A DNA stretch of 7,303 nt from Oscillospiraceae bacterium. GTDB lineage: Bacteria; Bacillota; Clostridia; Oscillospirales; Oscillospiraceae. A program made the translations under genes and the position numbers. Positions within the stretch are counted from its first letter, which is position 1. Each line of letters begins with the position of its first letter. This document shows positions 1-6,747 of the stretch, one piece after another. The notes beneath the pieces were generated by a model, which saw nothing but the letters and a program-made list of their open reading frames with translations, did not search any database and was not told the DNA's origin. The DNA is taken from positions 1 to 7,303 of the forward strand of contig JAHHSE010000072.1 of assembly GCA_020025395.1 (NCBI GenBank), read 5' to 3'.

Positions 1-939
1 CTCTGCGACCGTCCCCTGACGGTGGGAGAGGTCGTCACAGGAGAGCTGGATTGGGTCCGGCGGTTCGACCATATGCAGGCCCACTCCGGAGAGCATATGG
101 TCAGCGGATGGATTCATCAGATTCATGGTTATCACAATGTAGGCTTCCATATGGGGGCGCAGTTTGTGACCATCGACTTTGACGGCCCTCTGACCGAGGC
201 AGAGATGCGGGAGGTGGAGAACCGGGTCAACCAGAGCATTTGGGAGGACCGGGAGGTGGAGATCCTCTGGCCCGATCCTCATGCGCTGAAAGAGATGGAG
301 TATCGGAGCAAGAAAAAGCTGGAGGGGGCGGTTCGTATCGTCCGTTTTCCGGAGACGGATACCTGCGCCTGCTGCGGGACCCATGTCCGGCGGGGGGGAC
401 AGGTGGGGCTGGTGAAGCTCCTCACAGTCCAGCCCTTTCGGAGCGGGGTGCGGATAGAGATGCTGGCAGGGCGGAAGGCCCTGGAGTACCTGACCATGAA
501 TCGGGATCGGAATCGGGCAGTGGGGCAGCTTTTATCGGTGAAGCCGGAGAATACCCTGGGGGCTGTGACCCGGCTGAAAGAGGAGCTGGCTGAGGTTCGT
601 CGTCAGGCGGCGGAACGGGAGGAGGCCCTGTTTGCCAGGGAGACGGAGGCCTATGAAGGGGCTGGGGATGTGCTTCTTTTTCGGGAGGGACTCAGTCCGG
701 AGGGGACCCGTCGTCTGGCGGCGGCTCTGACGGCCCGATGTCAGGGCCGGGGAGCGGTTTTTTCCGGGAAGGATGGGAGCTGGCAGTATGCCATTGGCCA
801 GTCCGGCGGGGATCTTCGTGCCTTCACCAGGGAGATGAATCAGGCCCTGGGAGGACGGGGCGGCGGAAAACCTGACTTCGTACAGGGGGGTGTGACCGCG
901 CTTAGAGGGGAGATCGAAGAATTCTTTCAAAACAGATAA
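1..939 (+). CDS. Alanyl-tRNA editing protein (AlaX-type, DHHA1-containing), 5'-truncated by window edge
   Basis: This is a trans-editing hydrolase that deacylates Ser- or Gly-tRNA(Ala) in the cytoplasm, related to the editing and C-terminal domains of alanyl-tRNA synthetase. Residue numbers here count from the in-frame GTG at 22. Two zinc-binding motifs are visible: HSGEH (H21, H25) and CCGTH (C117, H121), the HxxxH and CxxxH pair of the AlaRS/AlaX editing site. SGVRIEMLAG (141-150) matches the end of the editing domain. A charged, coiled-coil-like stretch follows at about 180-210, then a DHHA1-type glycine-rich motif, GGRGGGKPDFVQGG (277-290). The reading frame stays open leftward to base 1 (LCDRPLTV...), and the usual N-terminal part with the GGGQ-type motif is absent. 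I therefore treat the gene as cut by the window and the GTG as internal. It ends with TAA and converges on ftsZ across a shared terminator. Nothing links it functionally to the wall genes. Family assignment is firm; exact tRNA specificity is not visible. Confidence 0.93.
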   Translation, partial: LCDRPLTVGEVVTGELDWVRRFDHMQAHSGEHMVSGWIHQIHGYHNVGFHMGAQFVTIDFDGPLTEAEMREVENRVNQSIWEDREVEILWPDPHALKEMEYRSKKKLEGAVRIVRFPETDTCACCGTHVRRGGQVGLVKLLTVQPFRSGVRIEMLAGRKALEYLTMNRDRNRAVGQLLSVKPENTLGAVTRLKEELAEVRRQAAEREEALFARETEAYEGAGDVLLFREGLSPEGTRRLAAALTARCQGRGAVFSGKDGSWQYAIGQSGGDLRAFTREMNQALGGRGGGKPDFVQGGVTALRGEIEEFFQNR

Positions 940-943
940 AGAA

Positions 944-974
944 AAAACGCCCGAACAGCCTGTTCGGGCGTTTT
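944..974. terminator. Bidirectional intrinsic terminator between the AlaX-type gene and ftsZ
   Basis: AAAACGCCCGAACA (944-957) and TGTTCGGGCGTTTT (961-974) are perfect reverse complements: a 14-bp stem closed by a 3-base GCC loop, sitting just after one stop codon (937-939) and 16 bases past the other (991-993). Read leftward, for ftsZ, the stem is followed by six U residues (complement of A942-947). Read rightward, it ends in UUUU and then AGUUU, a somewhat weaker tract. The placement between convergent stops and the symmetry support one hairpin ending both transcripts. Confidence 0.93.
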
Positions 975-990
975 AGTTTGAAAAGAGGGG

Positions 991-2094
991 TTACTTTCCC
1001 CGCTCAAAAATACGGAGGATATCCTCGAAGACATCGTCCTCGGTTTGAGTTTTGGAGATATCATCCGCTTTACAGGATTCCTGAGAGGGTTCCGTCTCCG
1101 GCTTCTCCCTAGTGATCGGAGGCTTTTCCGCTCCGTTCCCCTCCTCAAAGCCTGTGGCGATCACGGTGACACGGAGTTCGTCATCCAGAGAGGAATCAAA
1201 GGCGGCGCCGAAGATGATGAGCGCATCGGGATGGGCGGCCTGACGCACCAGTTCCGCAGCGGTTTCCACCTCGTCCAGACCGATGTCTTCGGAGCCGGTG
1301 ATATTGACCAGAACACCCTTGGCCCCATCGATGGAGGTCTCCAGCAGGGGGGAGGAAATGGCCATTTTGGCGGCCTCCTCCGCCTTGGTTTTCCCGGCGG
1401 CCCGACCGACACCCATATGGGCCATGCCGGCGTTTTTCATCACGGCAGAGACATCGGCGAAATCCAGGTTGATGAAGCCGGTGTTCTTAATGAGGTCGGA
1501 GATGGACTGAACCGCCTGACGAAGCACATCATCCGCAATTTCAAAGGCGTTGGCAAAGGTGATTTTCTGATCGGTGGCGTACTTGAGGCGTTCATTTGGG
1601 ATGATGACCAGGGAGTCTACCTTGCTCCGCATCTCGGCGATACCGGCCTCAGCCTGGAGCTGACGGCGGCGGCCCTCAAAGTTAAAGGGGCGGGTGACCA
1701 CGCCGACGGTAAGGATCTCCTTTTCCTTGGCGATGTCCGCCACAATGGGGGCAGCACCGGTTCCGGTCCCGCCGCCCATACCGGCGGTGATGAAGACCAT
1801 GTCGGTGGTATCCAGAGAGTTTGCAATCATGGAGCGGCTCTCCTCGGCGGATTTGCGTCCGACCTCGGGATTGGAGCCGGCACCCTGACCGCCGGTGAGC
1901 TTTTCACCGATTTGAATTTTCGTGGTAGCGCTGGACACCGCCAGGGCCTGCTTGTCCGTATTGACAGCGACAAAGTCAACGCCCTGCATCCCGGAGTGTA
2001 CCATGCGATTCACAACATTATTTCCGCCGCCGCCTACACCAATGACTTTGATGTTCACAACGCTGTCAGGACCGGTATCCAATCCAAAGGCCAT
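991..2094 (-). CDS. ftsZ: Cell division protein FtsZ
   Basis: This is the tubulin-like GTPase that polymerises into the Z ring at midcell and recruits the division machinery (367 aa). The N-terminal glycine-rich loop VIGVGGGGNN is at 17-26, the tubulin signature GGGTGTG at 107-113, and RPFNFEGRRR at 135-144. The T7 loop NLDFADV (209-215) carries N209, D211 and D214, which complete the GTPase site of the adjacent subunit. The second globular domain runs to about 316. A short acidic, Pro/Glu/Thr-rich linker (about 318-352) follows, then the tip EDILRIFERGK, which lacks the common IPxFL-type core. The ATG is preceded by a perfect AGGAGG (2103-2108) at 8 bases. The gene is last in the minus-strand cluster and is separated from ftsQ by 152 bases that hold its own promoter. 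ftsA, the usual partner gene beside ftsZ, is not here. The identity is certain. Confidence 0.99.
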   Translation of the reverse strand: MAFGLDTGPDSVVNIKVIGVGGGGNNVVNRMVHSGMQGVDFVAVNTDKQALAVSSATTKIQIGEKLTGGQGAGSNPEVGRKSAEESRSMIANSLDTTDMVFITAGMGGGTGTGAAPIVADIAKEKEILTVGVVTRPFNFEGRRRQLQAEAGIAEMRSKVDSLVIIPNERLKYATDQKITFANAFEIADDVLRQAVQSISDLIKNTGFINLDFADVSAVMKNAGMAHMGVGRAAGKTKAEEAAKMAISSPLLETSIDGAKGVLVNITGSEDIGLDEVETAAELVRQAAHPDALIIFGAAFDSSLDDELRVTVIATGFEEGNGAEKPPITREKPETEPSQESCKADDISKTQTEDDVFEDILRIFERGK

Positions 2095-2168
2095 ATCTGA
2101 TTCCTCCTATGTAAACGAAAGAAGATGTTTTATTTTAGGGAGACAGAATAAAATCTGCACTGCATATT

Positions 2169-2197
2169 ATTCTATGCTACTTTTTCGGTTTGGTCAA
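2169..2197 (-). promoter_or_regulatory. Sigma-A-type promoter for ftsZ
   Basis: On the minus strand, a -35 box TTGACC (2192-2197) is followed after exactly 17 bases by a -10 box TAGAAT (2169-2174). They match the consensus TTGACA/TATAAT at 5 of 6 and 5 of 6 positions. It lies in the 152-base AT-rich gap between ftsQ and ftsZ, the longest gap in the cluster. Predicted transcription start is near 2162, giving a leader of about 65-70 bases ahead of the ftsZ ATG. This would let FtsZ be made independently of, or above, readthrough from the upstream wall genes. No operator was recognised. Confidence 0.8.
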
Positions 2198-2246
2198 GAG
2201 AAAAAGGTGGAAAATCCAGTCAAACTTGGGGTTTTTCGGGCGGGAT

Positions 2247-3008
2247 CTAGTTGGGAATGACATGAACTTCCTTCAGGTCAGTGAGGTCAATGAGGCCCGT
2301 CTCATTTTCCTCCAGGGCATTGACCACATATTCCAAAGCTCGGATTTTGTAGTCAAAATCACAGTTCATGGGGATTTTGACCGTGAAGCGCTCGGTATAT
2401 CCGAAGAGGATTTGGTTGGAGGCGGTCACATCCAAAAAACGCAGGTTGTTTAAGATTTCATGGGTTTCCAGGGCGGTGAGCAGCTGGATCATGGCATTCA
2501 GCTTATAGGTCTCTTCCGGGGCCGTGGCCAGATAGGTACCTACCGAGGGGGTCTGAGGAGAGAGTCCCCGGACCACCGGGGCCTTCTCCTGAAGAGCGCC
2601 GGTTCCGGCCTCCACCAGTTTGCCGTAGGGGTCCAGAAGGAACCAGCCCTCCGGACCCTGCAGGGAGACCGCGGCACGGCTCTCCGTGACAATGATCCGC
2701 AATTCTGCGGGAAAGGCAGGACGAATGGAAACCTTTTGGATATAGGGCAGGGAGGTGAGGATACGCCGGCTGATTTCCTTTCGATCCAGTCCAAAGAGGT
2801 TGTCTCCGGTCTGTACCTGGGCCGCGGAGATGATCTCCTCCGAGGTGTAGCGGATGTTTCCGCTAACAGTGATGGTATCGGCACGGAAAAAGACTACACT
2901 GCCGGCCACCAGGGCGGCGGTAATGAGAAGAACGGACAGGAGAACATAAAGGAAAGAAAAACGCCCTCGATTACGCCTTCTCCGTTTTTTGTTCTTTCGT
3001 GACGCCAC
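2247..3008 (-). CDS. ftsQ: Cell division protein FtsQ/DivIB
   Basis: This is a single-pass membrane protein of the divisome that links FtsL/FtsB (DivIC) and the septal synthase outside the membrane. With the GTG start chosen here it has 253 aa. It opens with a very basic cytoplasmic tail (KNKKRRRRNRGR, 5-16), then one membrane segment (about 18-41). A POTRA domain (about 43-112) follows, with VSGNIRYTSEEI and IRPAFPAELRIIVTES as hallmarks. A beta-rich domain with GWFLLDPYGKLVE (121-133) continues to the C-terminus. The frame can be extended to a TTG at 3092, but that would overlap murA by 122 bases and has no ribosome site. The GTG at 3008 has AAAGGAG 9 bases upstream. With this start, 38 bases overlap the murA end, suggesting translational coupling. 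The DivIB name suits a Gram-positive. POTRA and membrane topology make the call strong although sequence in this family drifts fast. Confidence 0.93.
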   Translation of the reverse strand: MASRKNKKRRRRNRGRFSFLYVLLSVLLITAALVAGSVVFFRADTITVSGNIRYTSEEIISAAQVQTGDNLFGLDRKEISRRILTSLPYIQKVSIRPAFPAELRIIVTESRAAVSLQGPEGWFLLDPYGKLVEAGTGALQEKAPVVRGLSPQTPSVGTYLATAPEETYKLNAMIQLLTALETHEILNNLRFLDVTASNQILFGYTERFTVKIPMNCDFDYKIRALEYVVNALEENETGLIDLTDLKEVHVIPN

Positions 3009-4275
3009 AATCGGATGCTCCTTTGTCAATTCGTTGAATCTCTGCCCCCAAGCGGCAAAGATCGTCTTCCAGATGGAAATAGCCCCGGTCAATGTGTTCG
3101 AGACCTTCCACCGTGGTCACTCCTTCGGCCCCCAGGCCTGCCACCACCAGGGCCGCTCCACCCCGCAGATCGTGGGCGCGGACATGGGCACCGTGAAGAC
3201 GAGATACCCCGGTAAGAACGGCGACACGGCCCTCGGTGCGGATCTCGGCCCCCATACGGATCAGCTCATCTACATGGCGATAGCGGCTCTGAAAAATGGT
3301 TTCCACAAAGAGGGTGGTTCCCCGGGCTCCGCAGAGAGAGGCCATGACCGGAGCCTGGGCATCGGTGGGGAAGCCGGGATAGGGAGCGGTGCGGATGGTG
3401 GCCCCTCCATGGAGCGGCCCTCTGCACGCCAGATGGAGGGCCTTCCCATCGGAGTGGACCTGACACCCGGCAGATTGAAACAGGTCGGTGACAGGGACCA
3501 GATGAACGGGGTCCACACCCAGAAGGGTAATCTCTCCTCCCGCGGCGGCGGCGGCGGCCAGATGGGTGCAGGCCACGATCCGATCTCCCATGACCCTGTA
3601 TGTCCCACCATGGAGGGGAAGACCGCCCTGAATGGTGATAACCGAGCCACCGGCTCCGCAGACCCTGGCCCCCAGGGTACACAAAAAGCGTTGGAGATCC
3701 AGGATCTCCGGCTCTCTTGCGGCATTGGTGATGGTGGTGACCCCTGACGCGGAAACCGCCGCCAGGATGGCGTTTTCCGTGGCCCCCACGCTGGGGAGAG
3801 GGAGGGTGACGGCGCCTCCGCGGAGCTGGGCCGCCTCACAGATCAGTCCTTCCGGCCCCTCTCGAATCTCCGCTCCAAGCGTCCGAAGGGCATCCAGATG
3901 GAGATCAATGGGCCGTGGTCCCAGCTCACAGCCGCCGGGATAGCTGAGAGAGACCCGACCGGTCCGTCCCAGGATGGCACCCAGAAAGAGGACCGAGGAG
4001 CGCATCTCCCGCATCAGGGAATCGGGGATGCTCTGACGGGTGAGGGTGGAGGCGTCCACAGTGACGGTATCACCCTCCTGAGTGACCCTGCATCCCAAAT
4101 GGGTGAGGATGCTCAGAGAGGCGGTCACATCGGAGAGAGGGGGACAGTTTTGGATGGTGGTCACACCGGGACAGAGAACTGTGGCGGCGAGGATGGGCAG
4201 GACGCTGTTCTTGGCCCCGTGAACAGTCAAACTGCCTTCCAGGGGCCGTCCGCCGGAGATGGTAAAAACATTCAT
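2971..4275 (-). CDS. murA: UDP-N-acetylglucosamine 1-carboxyvinyltransferase (MurA)
   Basis: This cytoplasmic enzyme transfers enolpyruvate from PEP to UDP-GlcNAc, the first committed step of peptidoglycan synthesis (434 aa, usual length about 420-440). GAKNSVLP (20-27) supplies the substrate-binding K22 and N23. The mobile loop PGGCELGPRPID (113-124) holds the catalytic Cys, C116, equivalent to Cys115 of the E. coli enzyme and the site alkylated by fosfomycin. GFPTDAQAP (301-309) contains the conserved D305, and EHIDRGYFH (393-401) contains R397. The two inside-out alpha/beta domains typical of the EPSP synthase family are complete. An alanine run (LAAAAAAGG, 239-247) comes from GCC/GCG codons in tandem. 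The ATG has GGAGGG 7 bases upstream (4283-4288). The last 17 residues form a charged tail whose DNA also carries the ftsQ start. Because Cys is retained, fosfomycin sensitivity of this copy is expected. Gram-positives often have a second MurA elsewhere; this is the dcw copy. Confidence 0.97.
   Translation of the reverse strand: MNVFTISGGRPLEGSLTVHGAKNSVLPILAATVLCPGVTTIQNCPPLSDVTASLSILTHLGCRVTQEGDTVTVDASTLTRQSIPDSLMREMRSSVLFLGAILGRTGRVSLSYPGGCELGPRPIDLHLDALRTLGAEIREGPEGLICEAAQLRGGAVTLPLPSVGATENAILAAVSASGVTTITNAAREPEILDLQRFLCTLGARVCGAGGSVITIQGGLPLHGGTYRVMGDRIVACTHLAAAAAAGGEITLLGVDPVHLVPVTDLFQSAGCQVHSDGKALHLACRGPLHGGATIRTAPYPGFPTDAQAPVMASLCGARGTTLFVETIFQSRYRHVDELIRMGAEIRTEGRVAVLTGVSRLHGAHVRAHDLRGGAALVVAGLGAEGVTTVEGLEHIDRGYFHLEDDLCRLGAEIQRIDKGASDCGVTKEQKTEKA
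3018..3024 (-). promoter_or_regulatory. Ribosome binding site of ftsQ, inside the murA coding sequence
   Basis: AAAGGAG on the minus strand lies 9 bases before the GTG at 3006-3008. It sits within the last codons of murA and decides the ftsQ start against the longer TTG reading at 3092. Ribosomes finishing murA would pass over and unmask this site. Confidence 0.85.
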
Positions 4276-4332
4276 GAGTTCGCCCTCCGCATTTCAGGAT
4301 TTAACCCATCCTATGCAGAGGGAGTGAAACGG

Positions 4333-5436
4333 TCAGCGAATCAGACCGAGCAGGGCGGTATAAATGCGTTCATTGGCGTCAGGGGTGCCCAGGGACTGGA
4401 GAGAGGCTCTCATTTTCTCTCTGGCCCCATCGTCCTTGAGGAGCCGATTCACCTGATCAAACAGAATCTGACCGGAGCAGTCCTTTTCGGGAAGGAGGAC
4501 GGCACCTCCGGCCTGGGACAAAACCTGGGCATTTTTGGTCTGATGGTCCCCGGTGACATTGGGGGAGGGGACCAGGATGCAGGGTTTGGCAAGGGCGGTC
4601 AGCTCGGCGATGGTGGAGGCTCCCGCCCGACAGAGGACCAGGTCGGCCGCCGCCATGACAGTTGGCATATCGTAGATATATTCCCGAATTTCAAGACCGT
4701 CGGGAAGGTCGCCAAGGGCCTGGGTCAGGGCTTTGAAGTTTCGTCCGGCACCATGAATGTGACGGAAGGGGACACTGGAATCCTTTTCCAGGGAGAAGAA
4801 CGCCTCCATGTGTCGGTTCATCACCTCAGCCCCCAGGCTGCCCCAGATGGAGACCACCAGGGGACGGTTGTCCTCCAGCCCCAGAGCCGCCCGGGCCTCT
4901 GACCTGGTATAGCGGAAGAAGTCCCCCCGCACCGGGGTTCCGGTGACGGTGACCCGTTCCGGATGCTGATAGCAAAAGCGGCTCTCCTCGAAGCCCACCA
5001 TCACCAGATCGGCCACCTTGGAGAGGGTCTTGGTGGTCAGACCGGGGACGGCGTTGGACTCGTGGACTGCGGTTGGGATCTTGCGGGCAGCAGCAGTCTT
5101 GACCAGAGGGAAAGAGGCATAGCCTCCGGTCCCTACCACCAGATCCGGCCGGAAATCGTCCAAAATGGCCTTCGCCTGTTTTTGGGAGCGGGTCAGGTTG
5201 GTGAGGGTTTTCAGGTTATGTTTGATGGCGTTTGGGGAGAAGGAGCGGTAAAAGCTGCTGATGGTCACCGTCCGAATTTCATAGCCCTCTTTGGGGATGA
5301 GACGGGTCTCCATCCCTCCGTCCGCCCCGACAAAAAGGATCTGGCAGCTGGGGTGCCGCTCCTGAAAGAGTCTGGCGAGGGCCACAGCGGGATTGATGTG
5401 TCCGGCGGTACCGCCGCAGGTGAAAAGAATTTTCAT
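4333..5436 (-). CDS. murG: Undecaprenyldiphospho-muramoylpentapeptide beta-N-acetylglucosaminyltransferase (MurG)
   Basis: This peripheral membrane GT-B glycosyltransferase, on the cytoplasmic face, adds GlcNAc from UDP-GlcNAc to lipid I to form lipid II (367 aa). Seen in order: GGTAGHINPA (8-17, first G-loop), GTGGYASFP (102-110, second G-loop), HESNAVPG (125-132), GTPVR (166-170), and WGSLGAEVMN (198-207, third G-loop with W198 where many homologues have G). RAGASTIAEL (270-279) and VPSPNVTGDHQTKNA (289-303) form the UDP-GlcNAc pocket, with the GDHQ signature. The start is ATG at 5436, with AAAAGG (5445-5450) 8 bases upstream. An in-frame TTG at 5466 is possible, but it would add 10 residues before the conserved KILFTCGGT start and has no ribosome site. 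It lies 52 bases after ftsW and 57 before murA, an operon-like spacing with no terminator seen. Confidence 0.98.
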   Translation of the reverse strand: MKILFTCGGTAGHINPAVALARLFQERHPSCQILFVGADGGMETRLIPKEGYEIRTVTISSFYRSFSPNAIKHNLKTLTNLTRSQKQAKAILDDFRPDLVVGTGGYASFPLVKTAAARKIPTAVHESNAVPGLTTKTLSKVADLVMVGFEESRFCYQHPERVTVTGTPVRGDFFRYTRSEARAALGLEDNRPLVVSIWGSLGAEVMNRHMEAFFSLEKDSSVPFRHIHGAGRNFKALTQALGDLPDGLEIREYIYDMPTVMAAADLVLCRAGASTIAELTALAKPCILVPSPNVTGDHQTKNAQVLSQAGGAVLLPEKDCSGQILFDQVNRLLKDDGAREKMRASLQSLGTPDANERIYTALLGLIR

Positions 5437-5444
5437 AGCATACA

Positions 5445-5450
5445 CCTTTT
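5445..5450 (-). promoter_or_regulatory. Ribosome binding site of murG
   Basis: AAAAGG, read as AAAAGGTG with its flank, sits 8 bases before the ATG at 5434-5436. It supports that start over the in-frame TTG 30 bases upstream. It is a weaker site than those of ftsZ, ftsQ or murA. Confidence 0.6.
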
Positions 5451-5488
5451 TTCTAAATGGAGTCAAGGAAAGGCGCAGAGCCGGCCGT

Positions 5489-6715
5489 TCAATCCTGTTT
5501 CGGGGCCGGGATCTGACGGGAGACGCTTAAAATGATGCCCATCTCCACCAGCTGGATCCAGAGGGCGGTCCCGCCGTAGGAGAAAAAGGGGAGGGAGATT
5601 CCGGTGACCGGGAAGAGGTTGGTGACCACCCCGATGTTCAAGAAGACCTGGAAGGCCAGAAGGGTGGTGATGCCCACAACCAGAAGGGCACCGAAGCGGT
5701 CTCTGGCGTGGAGGGCGATCCAGTATCCCCGGAGGATCAACAGGGCAAAGAGAAGGAGGACGATGGCGGCACCGATGTAGCCCAGCTCCTCACAGACGAT
5801 GGCGAAAATAAAATCGTTATGTTCTTCCGGAAGGTAAAGAAATTTCTGGCGGCTTTTTCCCAAACCCAGGCCTAAAAGACCGCCAGAGCCGATGGCGTAT
5901 AGGGACTGGATGGTCTGATAGCCGCCCTCCTTGGGATAGGACCAGGGATCCCGCCACATATCAATCCGCTTGGTCATGTAGTCGGTGCTGGTGATGATGA
6001 AGATCAGGGCGGCAGCCAGAAAGGAGCCGCCTCCGATGAACCAGCCCAGTTTAATGCCTGAGACAAAGAGAACGGCGGCCCCGGCGACCAGGATCAGGAT
6101 GGTACCCGACATATGGGGTTCGAACTTCATCAGAACCACGATGACGAGCAGAATGAGACCATAGGGGATAAGCTCCAAAAATCCGATGTTGTTTAAAAAA
6201 ATGGTGAGTCGGCCATGGAAGCTGCGGGCATCCTGTTTCTTGAGTCTTTTCACTTTGGGGGAGGTGTCCCGTTTACAGAGCCGTGCGGAGAAGTAGAGGA
6301 CCACCCCGACCTTAGCCAGCTCAGAGGGCTGGAATTGGGGGATGGGGCCAATGCTTCGAATCCACCGTCTGGCATTGTTTCGCTCCACGCCGATTCCGGG
6401 AATAAGGACCAGAATCAGAAGGAGGATGGAGGCGGCCAGGATAAAGATGGACATCCAGCGGAGCTGCTGATAATTGAGGCGGGAGGTGAGATACATGAGA
6501 GCGAAGCCGGTGACGGCAAAGATGAACTGTCGTTTGGCGTAGTAGCTGGGGTCGTGGTTGGACATCTCCTCATAAAAGGCGGTGGCAGAGGAGGCGGAAA
6601 AGACCATAATGAGTCCTACCCCCAGAAGGAGGAGGGTAAGGGTGAGGAAGGGGAGGTCAATGGGACCCTTGGCCCACTGCTCCTGCAGGGTCAGGTCTCG
6701 TTTGGCTTTTGCCAT
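5489..6715 (-). CDS. ftsW: SEDS peptidoglycan polymerase FtsW/SpoVE
   Basis: This multi-pass membrane glycosyltransferase polymerises lipid II at the division septum together with a class B PBP (408 aa from the ATG at 6715). About ten membrane segments are visible, the first at about 22-40. SEDS hallmarks are ERNNARRWI (111-119), QPSELAK (129-135), GGYQTIQSLYAIGSGG (264-279), YLPEEHNDFIF (294-304) with D301 at the position of the catalytic aspartate, and PFFSYGGTALW (376-386). Two traits differ from my memory of standard FtsW. An enlarged basic cytoplasmic loop lies at about 146-172, and EPHMSG (199-204) replaces the usual EPDxG. An in-frame TTG at 6736 would give 415 aa but overlaps the ribosome site AAAGGAG. 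The gene starts 32 bases after the mraY stop, with no murD between. Sequence alone cannot separate vegetative FtsW from the sporulation paralogue SpoVE; the dcw position favours the divisome role or a shared one. Confidence 0.94.
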   Translation of the reverse strand: MAKAKRDLTLQEQWAKGPIDLPFLTLTLLLLGVGLIMVFSASSATAFYEEMSNHDPSYYAKRQFIFAVTGFALMYLTSRLNYQQLRWMSIFILAASILLLILVLIPGIGVERNNARRWIRSIGPIPQFQPSELAKVGVVLYFSARLCKRDTSPKVKRLKKQDARSFHGRLTIFLNNIGFLELIPYGLILLVIVVLMKFEPHMSGTILILVAGAAVLFVSGIKLGWFIGGGSFLAAALIFIITSTDYMTKRIDMWRDPWSYPKEGGYQTIQSLYAIGSGGLLGLGLGKSRQKFLYLPEEHNDFIFAIVCEELGYIGAAIVLLLFALLILRGYWIALHARDRFGALLVVGITTLLAFQVFLNIGVVTNLFPVTGISLPFFSYGGTALWIQLVEMGIILSVSRQIPAPKQD

Positions 6716-6726
6716 GGGCTGCAGGA

Positions 6727-6733
6727 CTCCTTT
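6727..6733 (-). promoter_or_regulatory. Ribosome binding site of ftsW
   Basis: AAAGGAG on the minus strand lies 11 bases before the ATG at 6713-6715, a slightly long but workable spacing. The alternative TTG start at 6734-6736 directly abuts this site and has no Shine-Dalgarno of its own, so the ATG is preferred. Confidence 0.7.
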
Positions 6734-6747
6734 CAAAAAGATGAGGG

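Noticed and set aside
1045..2100. A 351-codon open frame on the plus strand covering almost all of ftsZ
   Set aside because: It is a mirror of ftsZ caused by high third-position GC. The peptide is glycine-rich and low in recognisable domains, and it lies opposite a certain gene.
2132..2154. Inverted repeat ATTTTA/TAAAAT in the ftsZ leader
   Set aside because: It is only six A-T pairs with an 11-base loop, expected by chance in AT-rich DNA. There is no sign of a riboswitch or terminator.
2979..2996. A6 run in the murA-ftsQ overlap as a programmed frameshift site
   Set aside because: The A6C heptamer is not in the right phase for a -1 slip in the murA frame, and an independent GTG with a good ribosome site already explains ftsQ expression.
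3540..3559. GCC/GCG triplet run in murA as a phase-variable repeat
   Set aside because: It encodes an in-frame alanine run. Triplet changes would not shift the frame, and the tract is short and mixed.
3898..4902. A 334-codon plus-strand open frame spanning the murA-murG junction
   Set aside because: It runs antisense to two firmly identified genes and shows no domain. Codon bias explains it.
5437..5466. A possible promoter TTGACT-18-TATGCT just before murG
   Set aside because: The -10 box would touch the murG ATG, placing transcription start after the start codon. The stretch is better read as ribosome site plus start.
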